A DNA stretch of 64,000 bases from Parelaphostrongylus tenuis (taxonomy: Eukaryota > Nematoda > Chromadorea > Rhabditida > Metastrongylidae): contig JAHQIW010000958.1 of the NCBI GenBank assembly GCA_019055375.1, positions 1 through 64,000 on the forward strand. Reading direction: 5' to 3'. Positions 45,275 to 58,815 of this stretch are shown here, in pieces (the stretch's first letter is position 1; each line of letters begins with the position of its first letter). A program made the translations under genes and the position numbers. The notes beneath the pieces were generated by a model that saw nothing but the letters and a program-made list of their open reading frames with translations, was not told where the DNA came from and did not search any database.

Positions 45275-48200
45275 ATGGCTTTTGAAATCAGCATTACCCT
45301 AACTTGTCAAGTGGCTCGAAAGAGACCTGACACAGTATCCAATTTCTTCGTCACAACGCCAAAGCTCCTTGGTAAGATGTGTTCATATGATGAAATAAAG
45401 CACATCTTACCTCTCATATAGAATCTTTTATTGAACTATGTTTGACAAGATCATAACGACGTGTAGTTGACTGGATTTTTCCGGACGGACATGGGCTGGG
45501 TGTTAATATTGGAAAGAATCACTCTCAAATCTTACTTAATTGTCTAAGCCAGTTGTTTGGAAAATTTTGCCCATTTTGCTGTGTAAAATGCAGTTTGCCA
45601 AAACACATGGGCATCATTTAACGTTTGCATAAATAAAGCTTTGTGTATACGTAACGTATAAGTGACTACCATCTATTAGAGACAGAGAAATCAGTCCCTA
45701 GTCAACTCGGAGCAACCACACACATTATCAAGATCTTTTCAAGAATAATAGCAGTAGTTATAGTGACAATAATAATAATAAAAATAAAAATGATAATAAT
45801 GATAGTATTCGTTAATCATCATGAGGGCGGAGCAGCCGAGTGGCTGTAATGCCCGTCATGGCGCGCGTGGAACTGATCTCCACTCTCATACCTTCTCCGG
45901 CAGTCAACAACAACGTCCTATGGAACGCCACAGTCAGGGCTTCTACGAAATTGCAAGGAGACTCGCTCAATAGGTATTCTACGACGTTCAAGGAGACGAC
46001 TAACGAATTGAATGCTGGAATTAGTGGGATGCGCGCAGTGAAAAAAAATATTGTGAAGGTGGATTTTCAAAGTGTCTAAAGTAAAAATTATCATAACAAT
46101 CAAAATCACAGCACTGGCCTTTGTTTTCCGATTTCAGTCCACCTTTATCTTTCAGCTTTGACAACTTCGTAAGGGATTTCGGCTTTAATACTGTGAGTAT
46201 AACGTTATTTCTTTTTTAGCCTAATGGCAAAGACAGTGCTTTGGCGTTCTCTAAAATTCCTTCCAACATGAAAAGGTCATTACATCGATTATGTCCATAG
46301 TTACTAGGATACAAAGGAGTAATTCGCAAGCCATTTTTCCTTTCACCTTAGTAGAAAATGACTTTAGCATTGATAGAAACAGAGAATCCACCAAAATGTT
46401 GTCTCATTGTCTTTTTGCAAATATGCTCCTTCTTTTCCTTAGCGCAATAATTGAATAGGATTACGGCAATTTTTTTCTAAATGATCAAAGATCAAGAGGG
46501 GAAAACATCCTCACAAACAGAGTCAACTATTGGGAAATAAAGAGCAATAAACATTAATACGGTGGAGCAATAGCTATTAATTATTTAATGTGAGGCAGAT
46601 GATCAAACATTAATCGTCCATCAGAGCGCCAGACTTTAAGAGGATCATAACAGCATATTTTCTCGTATAAGAGGACACAAATCTAACAGAGAATCTTTAA
46701 CGTTTGGTAACTTTGTCATTTACCCTTTGAATGAATGGGAACTCATTGTGAGGAGGTTATCGGCGTGGACCATTTCTTTTATATTTATTGAGCCTGATCG
46801 ATGCTTGACTTTGTGCCAAGCTCACCACAGCCTGAATTCACTAAACTGATTAAAATGAACGACTACAACAGAAGTGACTATCATCAACACTTTTAATCAG
46901 CGCCGAGAGTCATTTAAAGCAGTCAAAACTTTAAACTATTTAGTACAAAATGTAATACTTTTATAGTCAAGCTATAGCTATCATCATTAGTTTACGTATA
47001 TGATACCTGTATCACGTTCAACTTCGTCAATGACCGAATTTCGCGAATTGGACCACTCAAAATATTCTCCTCAGGCGCACTTTTGAATGTTCATTAGGTT
47101 CGGTTCATTCGAAGAAAACGAACAGCATTACACTTGTCGTATGTGGTCATCACTTTTTTCTACTATTTCTGATGTGATGATACCCATTTACGGCTCTCGC
47201 GATTCTGTTGTGATTTTGCTCATAGAAAGTTATTCACATGGAAATGTGGAACTCCTCGGCTCAGGTCGCCTTACTGTCAGATCCACTAGAGGTTTACGTT
47301 GATGTTCGACATGCAGGGGCATTACTAGCCACCAAAAGCCGGTTAGTCATGCGGAAACAGCATAACTAGGCTGTAAACATCGATCATTTCTTCACCTACC
47401 ATCTTGAGCGCTTCAAATCCTTGTAACTTCCATACCGTTAACGTCGGGATTTTCATTTCAAGCATATAAATGACATGGAGTGAAGTTCGTCGCGGTGCCT
47501 TCAATATTGTTCAAGAAGTCCGGAACGAACTAATGGTATGCAGAAAAAACCTTCATCTACATTCCAGACTTCACTGAAATTAGCACTTTTGGCATGAAAA
47601 CCGAGAAAAAAGTTTGACCAAAGCACTCAAACTTCGGGCTTGTTAGAAAGCCTTTTGAATTTAGCTAGTAATTCATCCTATAAGTGTTGTTTACTAAAAT
47701 AAACCATTTCGTTGGTAATAAAACATCAAGAACTGTGTGAGCAATGTATGATGCACATATGGCTTGCAGTAATTTAATCTCTCAGCTTAAAACTACATAA
47801 AACACTTGAGACACATCAAAACGATGCACTGGAAGGGAAATAACTGAGGGTTTCAATTTTGAATCAACATATCTCGGGCCATATTGACCTTAATTAGTTG
47901 GAGTGAAAATAGTTGGGAAATCATCTATAAATTATTATCTACAAATCGCAAATTAGTTCACTTCAGAAAGATAAAATTTTGATTTTTTGGCTGCCAAAAA
48001 CCTCCCCGCTCCCATTTTTTTGTTCAAAAGCTCACAATTTGAACACGAAGGCCTTTAAGCAGGTGGAGTTTCGTCAAGTAGGAGAAGGTAATGAACACAA
48101 ATGTTTCGTTTGTGATTACTCCTGCTGTTTTCGGGTTCAACATCCTGAAAGTTCAGGATTCATCAGTCCTTGAGATATGGTAGCCTAGAGCACTTTCAAT

Positions 48201-50454
48201 TTATAGCATCACTGCATATAGATTATATGCACGGCTACGGTAAAAGAACAAAGTCTCATAATCTCAAGGCAGACCATAATGAATGGCAAGAGATTAGCGA
48301 CCGTATTGTTGAAAAGGACACTGTCGAGTGAAATTAATCTGATCAAACAGTGCTCCACTCTTGGAGAATTCTGCCTGATGTGTTGAGGACGACACACATT
48401 GCCAGGTCGGACAATTATGAACCACCGACTTGAATAACCATCTTTGAGGAAATCAAGACGGAATCAAAATATTAGCCAAAGAAATCTTGTCATAACCACT
48501 TCATTTGAGCTTGATAGCCTATCGAAATGTCTTTAATTTTTCATTTTCGATCACTCTAATGACCATTAGAATATTATCACTTGCCGAAGGAGAATCAGCT
48601 TTGGTCGTCTTGTGTCTCATACACATGTCTCAGCCCAGTAATTATTATTAATTATATAAGTAAAAAAAGTATAACTCTAAAATTTATGCCAATTTAAGCA
48701 AGATGCGATTCTATAAAATGATACGATAGAAATATGCACCAAACGAATCGTTTGTTTGCCCTTTTTTTTTTTTTGGTAGACGAGTCTCGCATTTTCGACT
48801 GCAAGGCGATTAATCATTCAAAATTTCATCTATAAACACGGGTTGGTGTCGCCGAATGACTTTGCCGCCTACTGAGCCCTCTGTTAGATCTACTTCAGAA
48901 AATGCTTTATAAAAAACATATTGGAAAGTTGAAAATGAAATAGGCGGACGAAATGAATTAAATAACTCACACCTATAGATTACTAGGTTAGTGGGTCTTC
49001 TTGGAGTGTTTCAAATCACTGTGAATTTCTTAACTAGCCTGGTTTTCGGAAATCTAACACAGTTCCCAGAAAGGCGTTATGAATAGAAAAAACGTAACAT
49101 CGCTTTCCCAAAAATCACAGCAAGAAAAAGGAGTAGCAAGTTTCAAAAAAGGTTTTTTTTTCTTTGTCGGAATCATGAAAGTCAATCATAAAATTCTTCG
49201 GCTTCATTTCCATATCGCCGTGATGTGGGGCGATACGAATTGAATTCAATGAACGCATGAAAGAGGAGAATTTATGATAACTATAAAATTAGGAAATGGC
49301 AGTAAAATTTTTTGAACATTCATAAAAAAATTAAATTAGAAGAGAAATACAAATGAGAAAGAGTAGAATCATATGCATAAGAAAGAAATTAGCACGGAAG
49401 GAGCGAAAAAATGCTAACTACCTAAATTGCTAACAACGAGAACAATGTATTTCGTAGCTGTTAATCGTACCATGAAATAGAAATGCATGATTTAATTATG
49501 AAACAAATGTGTTAGAATTCTATGGATTCTGTAAATCTTTTTCATAACTTCTATTACCGTAGGAATAAGAAGTAACCCGATTGGTTTCATTGATTTTTTT
49601 AGTTTATAAGTAATGTGATACTATTTTGCGATCAGTTTATGATAGAGGTCACATCAGTAAAGTTTACATGACAGGAGAGAATTGCAAAATTAAATTTGCA
49701 AGTAAGGCGAGCTTATTTGTTACGGTGTCAATGGTTGATGATGGGTAAAAGTAAATAAATATATAAGTGCAAATATATCTGCTAACTCCAGATCGTTAAC
49801 GCGTGCTATTTACAAGACAAAGCTATTGTAAGGCTCACAACCTTATGAAGAACAGTACAGGTATGTGTGCCGATCAGGAGGATTCTCGGCTACTTCATAA
49901 AAAAAGCTTCTACACATTCGCAACGATATGTATTTAGTTCAATGCGCATAGTGTGGTAGTTGGGGTGTATTTCAGCCTGGACATTTTTCATCTTACGGTC
50001 TATTGTATAAACTAGAATAAAAACGACAATGAATCATAAGTGTTTATCAATCTGATACAAGTCCTCTTGTTTTATCGTAATAGAATTCTGTCTTTTAGAG
50101 CCTACAAGACCTTTTGGCCAGAGCTCGTACTTTAAAAATCAAAGAATATGAATAAGTAGGACTTCGTTCAGCCGAAAATGAAGACATCTTTCCATCGGAT
50201 CATTGATTTCTACGCTTACGGCGATTATGTGAGGAGTTTTAAGAACTCAACCTCATTTTAAATTTGTTGAGCTTATGGTTAGTTTTCTATGTTTCGAGTT
50301 AATATAATGTGTACATAGAAAAACCTTAGAAATCCTTTTAGTGGTGAGTCGCTTTTATGAACCCTTCAATGTCCCAACTCTCAAATGCTTTATGGATCGA
50401 AAAATATGGCCAGTTTCGAAAAACCCTAACCACTTGCAAATGTGTTTTAACTGA
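45275..50454 (+). CDS. unrecognised small protein gene, 5 exons, possible C2-like fold
   Basis: I do not recognise this family. Exons 45275-45371, 46138-46168, 47098-47291, 48031-48087 and 50342-50454 join in phase (1, 2, 1, 1) into a 163-residue protein ending in TGA. The splice signals are good: GTAAGA, TTTCAG/GTAAGG, ATTAG/GTTTAC, AAAAG/GTAATG, TTTTAG. The ATG is 7 bases after TTGGCAG, a possible spliced-leader acceptor. The protein starts MAFEISITLT. Exon 3 carries alternating hydrophobic strands, including DSVVILLIES followed by LLGSGRLTV, which resembles the strand and LGxG turn of C2-type beta sandwiches. The last exon has NVPTLKCFMDRKIWP. There is no signal peptide or membrane helix. 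The 31-base second exon is the riskiest piece. A SINE-like repeat ends just before the first exon, and another SINE lies in intron 1. Confidence 0.5.
45822..46045 (+). mobile_element. second SINE family, copy 2
   Basis: Head GGCGGAGCAGCCGAGTGG, body CTACGACGTTCAAGGAGA and AATTGAATGCTGG, end GGGATGCGCGCAGTG. It is in intron 1 of the 45-50 kb gene, about 90 bp before its small second exon. Confidence 0.65.
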
Positions 50455-52185
50455 TTTCACTGCTGCTTGTGAATTTCATCGAGCCCTTCTTAACTTTGCC
50501 CAATCTACTCAGTTTGTCGTGAAAGTTCTACTTCTGAATTTGAACCACAATGAAATAAAATACACTAAATAACTTCATTTCCCTTTTACACTAGAAAACT
50601 AATCTTGTAATATCTAACTAATGCACCTTGGCTATACAATGTAAATGATAGACACATTATATCCAAGCGGTTCTCCTATCGGAGTGCCGACTTAACGTAA
50701 CCACCGGAAAGACAAAATGAAAACCGGTTGGCTTCGATCAATCCGTGAGAGATTGGGTACATGTTATAGAAAACTTCTGACCATTGGTAAATACCGCGTT
50801 TCACCATAGATATAAGTTTTTTTGTACAAAAATATGATTAAATTTTCGAATTCATGATACGGATGGAAATAAGGAAGTAAATGATTTTATTCCTTGAACG
50901 GGTGCACTTTATATTTATGGTAGACGTAGTCGTTCATCAGTTCATCTGCCCATTTGTCCTTGTGAATTTCATTTATGTTCAGCTTCACGATGTTCTCGTT
51001 ATACTACAAGAAGATGCCCACCGGCTGTAAACTTTATAACTAACAATGTTTCACGAATCTCATGGTCTTTTGTAAGAGATCCAGTCGCTATTGTCGGTCA
51101 TGGTACTCTAACTGACTACTTCCAAGAAGCCGATCATCACTACCATCAACATTAGATGTAGCAAATGTTTTCAAACGATTTCACCTGTATTATATGCGTT
51201 ACAAAAGTAATCGGAACTTGATCAGGATCTTGGCGCTATAGAATGTGCCGTCGAAGGACTGATATTAGGATTATCCCACATCTCGTTAGTAAGTATGAAA
51301 GGGGATTTGCTACACCGATTATTGTAAGCAATCGAAAATCAGAGACGGACTTTCAATGCCTAGTTAACGAAGACCAGGTGAGCCGGGCAAATAATGTGTT
51401 AACGACAACCGATGGACAAGAGCAGCTACCAACTGGGCCTTTCGATGTCAAACGCACAATACAAAGTCCACCGATCCGATGTTAAATACTTTCACGAAGC
51501 TTATAAGAAAGATATGATGCCCAACGATTCTCCACAATTAGTTGATTCACATTGGCATGATTTCAACAGCAGCCTTAGACACGATTGTCGTGCATGATAT
51601 CGTAGAAATGGGCTTATAAAATCATTTTCTGAGAACTCCTTTAGCGCTTTATAGGCACATCTTATAATTCATTAACCAAAGAATAGAATGACGAATTTGA
51701 GAAAACAGTTCGCCACGCTATATCTGATTACTAAAAACTACATCAGTACAAATCAAATGTGATGACTAGTAGCGCTGTGATTGGTTCGCCTCAAATGTAT
51801 TATACGTGCATTCTGGTTAGATCTTTTATAGCGAAATTGAAATGAAAATCGAAGAAGGATGAGATGTACAGCATCATTCAAAACTCCTAATTCAACTGAG
51901 AAAGCCGACGAAAAAACAGATAAGATTTGAGGGAGTGGAAAGGTCACTAAAATGTGGATACGTCTACTTATAAACCACTCCTATTACAATGCACTTATTG
52001 TTTTGCTATATCTGCTGTTTTACTGCCTGTCTGTTTCAAAAATTTTTTCACTATTAACCGCCTTCAGTTATCCGACCAAAAGCATCGTGTTTTGTATTTA
52101 TCCTTATCGCTACAAACTTTTTGAAAGGAAATTGATAGTTGACGTATTCGATCCAAGTTTGCAGAAATAAACGGAATAGATAAAT
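50455..52185. other. intergenic, nothing recognised
   Basis: Two short overlapping frames (51243-51597) have no family mark or convincing splice context. Confidence 0.35.
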
Positions 52186-52665
52186 TCACCTGTATCACCT
52201 GTATCACCTGTCGTCCCGTTGATCGTCGAGTGACTCGAGCGGGTACCAGCAACTCTTCCATTTTCCCCTATCGCGTGCAAGAGTAGCCCAGTGGGTCCCT
52301 CCTTGCTCTAGGAATTCGCTGAGCATCATATCTTTCTTCCATCGCTATCGTGAAGAAATCGGACCAACGGGTCAGTGGTCTTCCTTTAGAGCGCTTGACG
52401 TCCCGAGGAATCCAGTCGGTAACGGCTCTCGTCCATCGGTTGTCGTTTGAAGCGCATCACGTGTCCGGCCCACCTTATTTTCGATATCGTGGCGTGTAGA
52501 ACGGCGTCTCTGATTTTCGATCGTTGACGTAGGTCGGAACTTCGGATCCTTTGTCTCATTTGCGAAATACGAGATACTCCTAGCATCGACCTTTCGACTG
52601 CGCCGTTCGATAACGGCAAGTGATCTTTCATCCTGCTTACGTAGCGACCAGGTTTCTGCTGCATA
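52186..52665 (-). mobile_element. LINE 3' end fragment, copy 2, with tandem 9-mer tail
   Basis: The longer relative of the 18.1-kb fragment. The minus strand reads GAVERSMLGVSR, IRSSDLRQRSKIRD and IRWAGHVMRFK before a frameshift into the shared PRD, RWSDFF-like and WKSCWYPLE segments. The 3' end is a run of GTGATACAG units (52187-52212 on the plus strand as TATCACCTG), a simple-repeat tail of the kind several non-LTR clades carry instead of poly(A). Confidence 0.8.
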
Positions 52666-55600
52666 GATAAATTAGTAAAAAGAAAAAAGATAGACTTCCG
52701 TGCAGCGTATCGCGCAAAATTCTGAACTCGTTATTCGAAAAAAGAAGAATAACACTTGACACTAAGCAAGTAATATTTCACATTTCTCTAAAAACGTACT
52801 AAATTCGTAGATACATTCTGAATGAGAAATTGTTCGACGTCCATTTTCTAGAAAATTGATGGATAGTCATCATGACCACGACGTTTTTTGATGCATTAAC
52901 TATTGAAAAACAAGCCTCTAATACTTAATAACCATTAGCAAATAATGTTCGAACTTGGTTTTTTCGAAGCATAAAGATATTTCTTAATTACTGCTGTATT
53001 TGACGAGTTGAGAGCTTCACAGATTTATAGAATTTACTTCTCTCTAATGCTCTTGGAACAAAACCACGATGAAATATTCTAGCTTCAATTTTCTTAGAAT
53101 CACTAAATTAGAAAAAAAATCAAAATCAGTCAAAAATTTTCATGAATTCCATTACCCAAGCGGCAGTTGCAGACAACGACAACACACTGAGGAATACCAT
53201 GCGTGTTCCGTTGTGCGAAATCCTGCTTTCCCACTTGTCATGGTGTTTGGAAAATAAGTCTTGGCGAAAAAAAAGCGCCAAAATAAAGTTTTGCTAGCTC
53301 AAATAAATCAAATTTTCAACACGATAGGTGATAGGTCGTACACTTTGTTGGTATTAGAGTTTTCGCCTTATTTCGATTAATAGTGGTCTCTATAAGCTCT
53401 ATGTATATGTAGTGGCCTCTATGTTTTCCTCAAAATGGCAATTGTTTTTGAGTGTTTTGAAAGCAGTGTAGCTCGTCCTTATGCGTCAGGATACATCGGT
53501 ATCATGACCTAAAAATAAACACGAAGTTTTCCTTGCACATGTACTTGCATATTTATACAAGATTTACCATCTCTACAATTCCTCAGACCGACTTTCTTCT
53601 GACCTCTGCATCAATCAAATCATTCACGTTTTCTTGATAAGCTGACGCGAGGTTTTCAACAAAGAGAATTATTTAATGCAATGTTTGCAAACGTTTCGGT
53701 GGTTTTGCCCTCATCAGAGCCCGAAAGGATCAAATGACTGACACCCGGCCTACTTAGGCAAATACTCTCGTAATATCAGCAAGAACATGTTGAAGAATTT
53801 AACATATGTGTATTCGATTTTTTGCTGCTTATCGTTATCACAGTTCGTCTGAACTACATGTCAGTTTAGCTTTTCAAGGCACTAAGGAAGGTAAAACCTC
53901 TGGAGCGTGAGCCATTATTATATTGAATAATCAAGCCGTTAACATATCGTGTCTGTCAATTCCTTTACAAAACATTATAGTTGGCCAGTTCGGGGAAATC
54001 AAAGTTATACAAGTAACTATCCAAAAAAATTATGACAAAAATAAAATAAGTATTATGACCGTGCATCAGTGGTGGGAGGTTAATACAAACCAACTTATTG
54101 ATACAAGGAATACTGCGACTACTATTTTAAATTTATCTAATCGTGTCTTTTCAATGTTCAATCAGTGAATTCAAATATCTCATAAGTATTATTTGAGGCG
54201 AAATATCACGTGTTCTATTATAGGTGCTGACTTATAGATTCCGTACACGTGTATCGACCTGACATTCTCATCAGTCGGGCGGTACCCTTGGTCTTCTGCC
54301 AATCCTCTTGAGGCGCTGCAGTCTTCCATACTAAGAGGAGGCAACGACGAACATTTTACACGTCCATCAAGTGAAACTATCGCTGAATGGACAGTGCTGT
54401 ACACTCGATTGGTCCTTGGCTGGATATTGGCCCATCCTTTCGTTTCGAGTGTTTTCTTAAGACCAGGCTCAAATTTCAACATATCTCATAATTATTATTC
54501 GAGTCAGCATGTCAAATGGTCTGTTATAGGGCTGACTTATAGAGCCCAAAAAAGTTGAGCATGGTCTTGAGAAAACACTCTAAACGAAAGGTATGAATTT
54601 GAATGATATCTAACTTCGTTCATATCGCGTCCAAAACCATCTCAGTGGATAAACGACGCATTTACGAGGCGCAAAAAACCAATAACGCTTTTTATCAGGT
54701 TATGCATTCGTTTATTTTTTTTGTTGTTGTTTTTCCTTCTGGGACGTTAACCGCACATAGAGCAGTAGCTCTGCCATCTGGATATTCTCGCTACTTATTT
54801 TGGAACTGATGTCAGTCTTATTATCAAAGATGACATTTTAAGATGTCTTTTGACGTTTTTCTCAGTTACGAGATCACAAGATTTCGGCTGAATTGACGGG
54901 CAGAACATAATCTTCCATATCACCGATATTTCCTGTATGCACCAATGACAGCGGCCCATCTCTTGTGCCACCTTTGCCTCAACGAAATACGTAGCCATTT
55001 TGGTTGAAAATGAATTCTTATTTCGTCTCACAAGTGTCCCACCAATTCGTGCTGTCACCGTTCCACGAGCCACGAAGCCTCGCAGTTTTTTTTTGTTATT
55101 CAACAAAAGAGTAAATCATGGGCTGAAGTCGTCGTTTTCATCTCATTGGATCTATTCGACTTTAGCAAACTCATCTCCGTTCCAAGCAGTTCTTCATTGC
55201 GCCCATTTTGGCTAATTGGGCGACATAATAGAATCCTCGAAACCGAAAGAAAAAACAATTAACCAACCAGCAAATTTAGAGTATCCAAACGTGATGCTTG
55301 GACCCTCTATGGAGCTTATGCTCAAAAGGTTTCACACAATGATCTTCTATCCCTCTAAAAGTGAGGGGACTAATTCTAACCTTTAGTGTTCTGGGACGTA
55401 CAAAGGCTGCCCGACTTTTTTGGAAGTTCCTTTACCTTTTCGCGAAAACGTGGATAGGCCATCATACTCTAGGCCTGTTATTGGATGATCGGACATCAGG
55501 GTGAAAACTCAGGCCATTTCTCAATTTGTGAGACCGTGCTAGGAAGATGAGCACTGTCTATTTTCAATCGAAAGTCTGTAGTACATCTCAGAGCAATGCA

Positions 55601-56559
55601 TAAAAACCACCAAAACATGCATCTGATGCATAGCTTACATTTCAGTCAATCTGTTAGTTATACCTCTAAAGTGCGGTTATTCAATAAATGACATTCAATT
55701 TTGTGCTTATTTGACATTACCTTTCACTAGAGCTAAAATGCTCAGGGAAAATTTCTACAAAAAAAGTACAGACACAAAAGAGGAGAGAAATATAAACTGC
55801 AAGGCAAAAAGTTCATTCTAGAAAATATATGTTTTTTGAATTATCGCAATAGAATCGTCTGTTAACCACTTAACAATTTACTCATTCATTTGACCACATT
55901 CTCCAGTGAACTCACGGATATCCTCACTGATTGTTATATTTAAGATATTCCCTCCTTCACAGAGCCGTTGAAAAAAAAATGATTTGTATGAAAACAAGAG
56001 CAATTCGTCTATTTGAGTCAAATGAATCCTTTTTATTTCCCAATGAGCGGCTAACTCGTGTCAGAAAGAAGATGTAGCTAATAGATGCTATTCAAAAATT
56101 CGATCAGCTCTTCGCTTCACAATCCGTCTTGCTCCCGTAGTTGAGTGCGAACACAGAAATGATCCCCTCATAGAGGTAATCGAACTAGAAGAAGTCATTT
56201 CGTCGAGGACGTGTGGAACATTCATGGAATATCTCCCTCTATTAGCTAGTCGAATATAAGAATGAAACCGTTTCCCATCGAAGTAGCGAATCCCAGTGAA
56301 GAAGTAGCCCCGCTTTGGTTCCGCATAATAGAGAAAATCATAATTTTACAAGATTTGCAGGATTTTCGGATTATTGGAAAAAAAAACAGCAGTCGTCTCT
56401 CCGGAAGTAGTCGAATGCAGGGAAAGTATCGTCTTCCCCATATCTGAATTCGAAAATGCTCAGATTTATGCGTTGCTATCAATTTGCCAGGATAGATCTG
56501 ACCACCAAATGACCTCGGTATTGATCAAATAATTCCCTACTTTTCTTATTCAGCGGACA
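52666..56559. other. intergenic with foldback copy; one exon-like minus frame
   Basis: Apart from the foldback element at 54.2 kb, a minus-strand frame at 55106-54795 (GFVARGTVTARIGG, MATYFVEAKVAQEMG) is open for over 100 codons and may be an old transposon fragment. A GGTGGTTTTGCCCTCATCAG motif near 53700, with its partner near 53890, resembles the stems of the 14.5-kb array. Confidence 0.35.
54196..54585. mobile_element. foldback element, GAGCCACGCATGTCAG family, diverged copy
   Basis: Contains GCTGACTTATAGA at both ends, the TCAGTCGGGCGGTACCC block and TCGTTTCGAGTGTTTTC, as in the 13.9-kb copy. The left terminus is degraded. Confidence 0.65.
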
Positions 56560-58815
56560 CCAGGTTGCTAACGGACGATTTATTTATTGCAGTATAGGCA
56601 GTTGCAATGGTTCACCTTTCGGCGGTTTCGCCTTCTTCAAAGCCGTTTTGTTGTTCTGTGGTCCACTAGTTGATGTTAATATTATTAATCTACTATGACG
56701 ATTCTTGATATGCTGTTGACTACATGGCCGACATGTGCTTATGCGAATAAGTCTGATAATCAAACAGTACTAGTACCGTATGATAGGTAGCGAACAACTC
56801 GTTGTAGTAGTTGACTTTGTGTTGTTTTCCTAGCCGATTTTTCCGAAGTCTCTGGGTAGGAACATAACCGTATTCATAACTCTCCGGTCTTTCTCAATTC
56901 CCATACAGTGACTATTTCAAGCGATCATCAAGATGGAGGAAAGAAAGGAACAGTAAAAGCTATTAATAGATCTGTAATAAAGGAATGTCACACTGATACC
57001 AAATAATAGAGCGTTTGGGTGTAGATAGAGTCTATGAAAATAAAATCTGCGGGGATCGCATAAGCCTGCGGTCATACTCATTCCTCAAAAACAGTGACAA
57101 ATTGAAAAGGTGATGAATACTTATCAGAATGCCGCAACAAGTGTCAAAGTTCGTAGTAGATCTTACACTCTAACAATTGCTTATTAACAGCATATAATAG
57201 GTAGATAACGACCCGTTATCGTAGGTGACATGTGCTGCTTTCGTAGCCGACTTTTTCAAACGCCTCTGGATGTGAGTGAAATTGGGACAATCAATTTTAT
57301 TCAGATTTATAATCCTTTGATCATCTTCGATTCTCAGCCGATGACCATTTGAAGCAGTGAAGAATCGTCATCAGGATATCGCAGCGATTAGTCATAGGTA
57401 ATAGGTCAGATAATCAAACAATCTAATGGCAGTACCAAATGATAGGTAACGAAAGACTCTTTATCGCAGGTGACAGATACTTGCTGCTTTCGTAGCCTAT
57501 TTCTCAATGCCTCTGAGTGTAGATCGAGTCCGTGACAACAGAATCTACTCGGATTTCATAACCCTTCGGTCATGATGAAATCGCGGGCAATAACGATTTG
57601 AAACGATGACGAGTAGTTATCAGGATATGGGAACGAGTGTCAAGGCTAATAATAGATCTGATTATCAAGTTAATTCCATACTCAAACCATATCGTACGTA
57701 GCGAACGAGTCGTTATCGTAGATGACATGAAGTGCTTTCGTGGCCGATTTTCCAAATCTTTGGGTGTAGGTGAAGTCTGGTGACAGTAGAATCTACTAGA
57801 AAAACCCTTTGGTCATCATCAATTCACAGAGAATGACGATGTGTCGTCATCAGGATGCCGGAAAGCGAGTAGTCAAGGATAAAAATAGATCTAAAATGAT
57901 CAAACAATCGCGTACTAATACGAAATCATAGGTAGCGAACAACTCGAACTCGTAGTTGACCCGTGCTGTTTTCGTAGCCGATTTTTCCAATGCCTCTGAG
58001 AGTAAATAAAGTTTGGAACAATGGAAGCTATGCGGATTCTAACTTTGCGCTCTTTCTCAATCCTCAAACAATGACGATTTTTCGTCATCAGGATATCGGA
58101 AAGCGAGTAGTCAAAGATAGTAATAGATTTGATAATCAAACAATCTCGTACTAACACCATATGATAGGTAGCGAACGACTCGCTATCGTAGTTGACTCGT
58201 GCTTTTTTCGTGCCCGATTTTCCCAATACCTCCGGCGTTGATCAAAATTCTAGGATTATAGGATCTCTTCAGATTCATAATCCTCTGGTCATCCTCAATC
58301 CTCGGACAATGACGATTTGAAGCGGTGATGAATCGTCATGAGGATGTCGGAAAGCGAGCATCAAAGCATGTGATAGATAGTGAACGACTCATTACCGTAT
58401 TTCACACGTGCCGTTTTCGTAGCGCATTTTCAAATGTCTGTGAATGTCGGTAAAATCCGGCAAAGTAGTATCTTACCCGAAATTCACAACCTTTTGATCA
58501 TCCAAAATCCTCAGATAATGACAATTTATCTCATCAGGATGTCTGAAAGCGAGTAGTTAAAACTAGTTTTAGATCTGATAATCAAACAATCTCACTCTAA
58601 TACCAAATGATAGATAGCGCTCCTATAGCTATCGTAGTCGATCCATGCTGTTTCCATAGCCGATTTTTCCAGTGCCTCCGGGTGTAAATAAAGTTTGAGA
58701 CGATGAAATCTCTTCAGATTCATAATCCTCCGGTCATCTCAATCCTCGGACGATCTGAAACGGGTGATGAGTCGTCATCATAACCTTCGAGAACGAGTAG
58801 TCCAAGGTGATCGCT
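56560..58815. repeat. tandem array, about 240-bp unit, at least eight units
   Basis: The marker GATAGGTAGCGAAC recurs in variants near 56783, 57199, 57441, 57685, 57925, 58163, 58372 and 58608 (mostly 209-244 bp apart, with one gap of 416). Each unit also carries GATAATCAAACAATC, TAGCCGATTTTTCC and CGTCATCAGGAT. Units are diverged, so it is old. It ends at the GC-rich upstream region of the mep-1-like gene. Confidence 0.85.
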
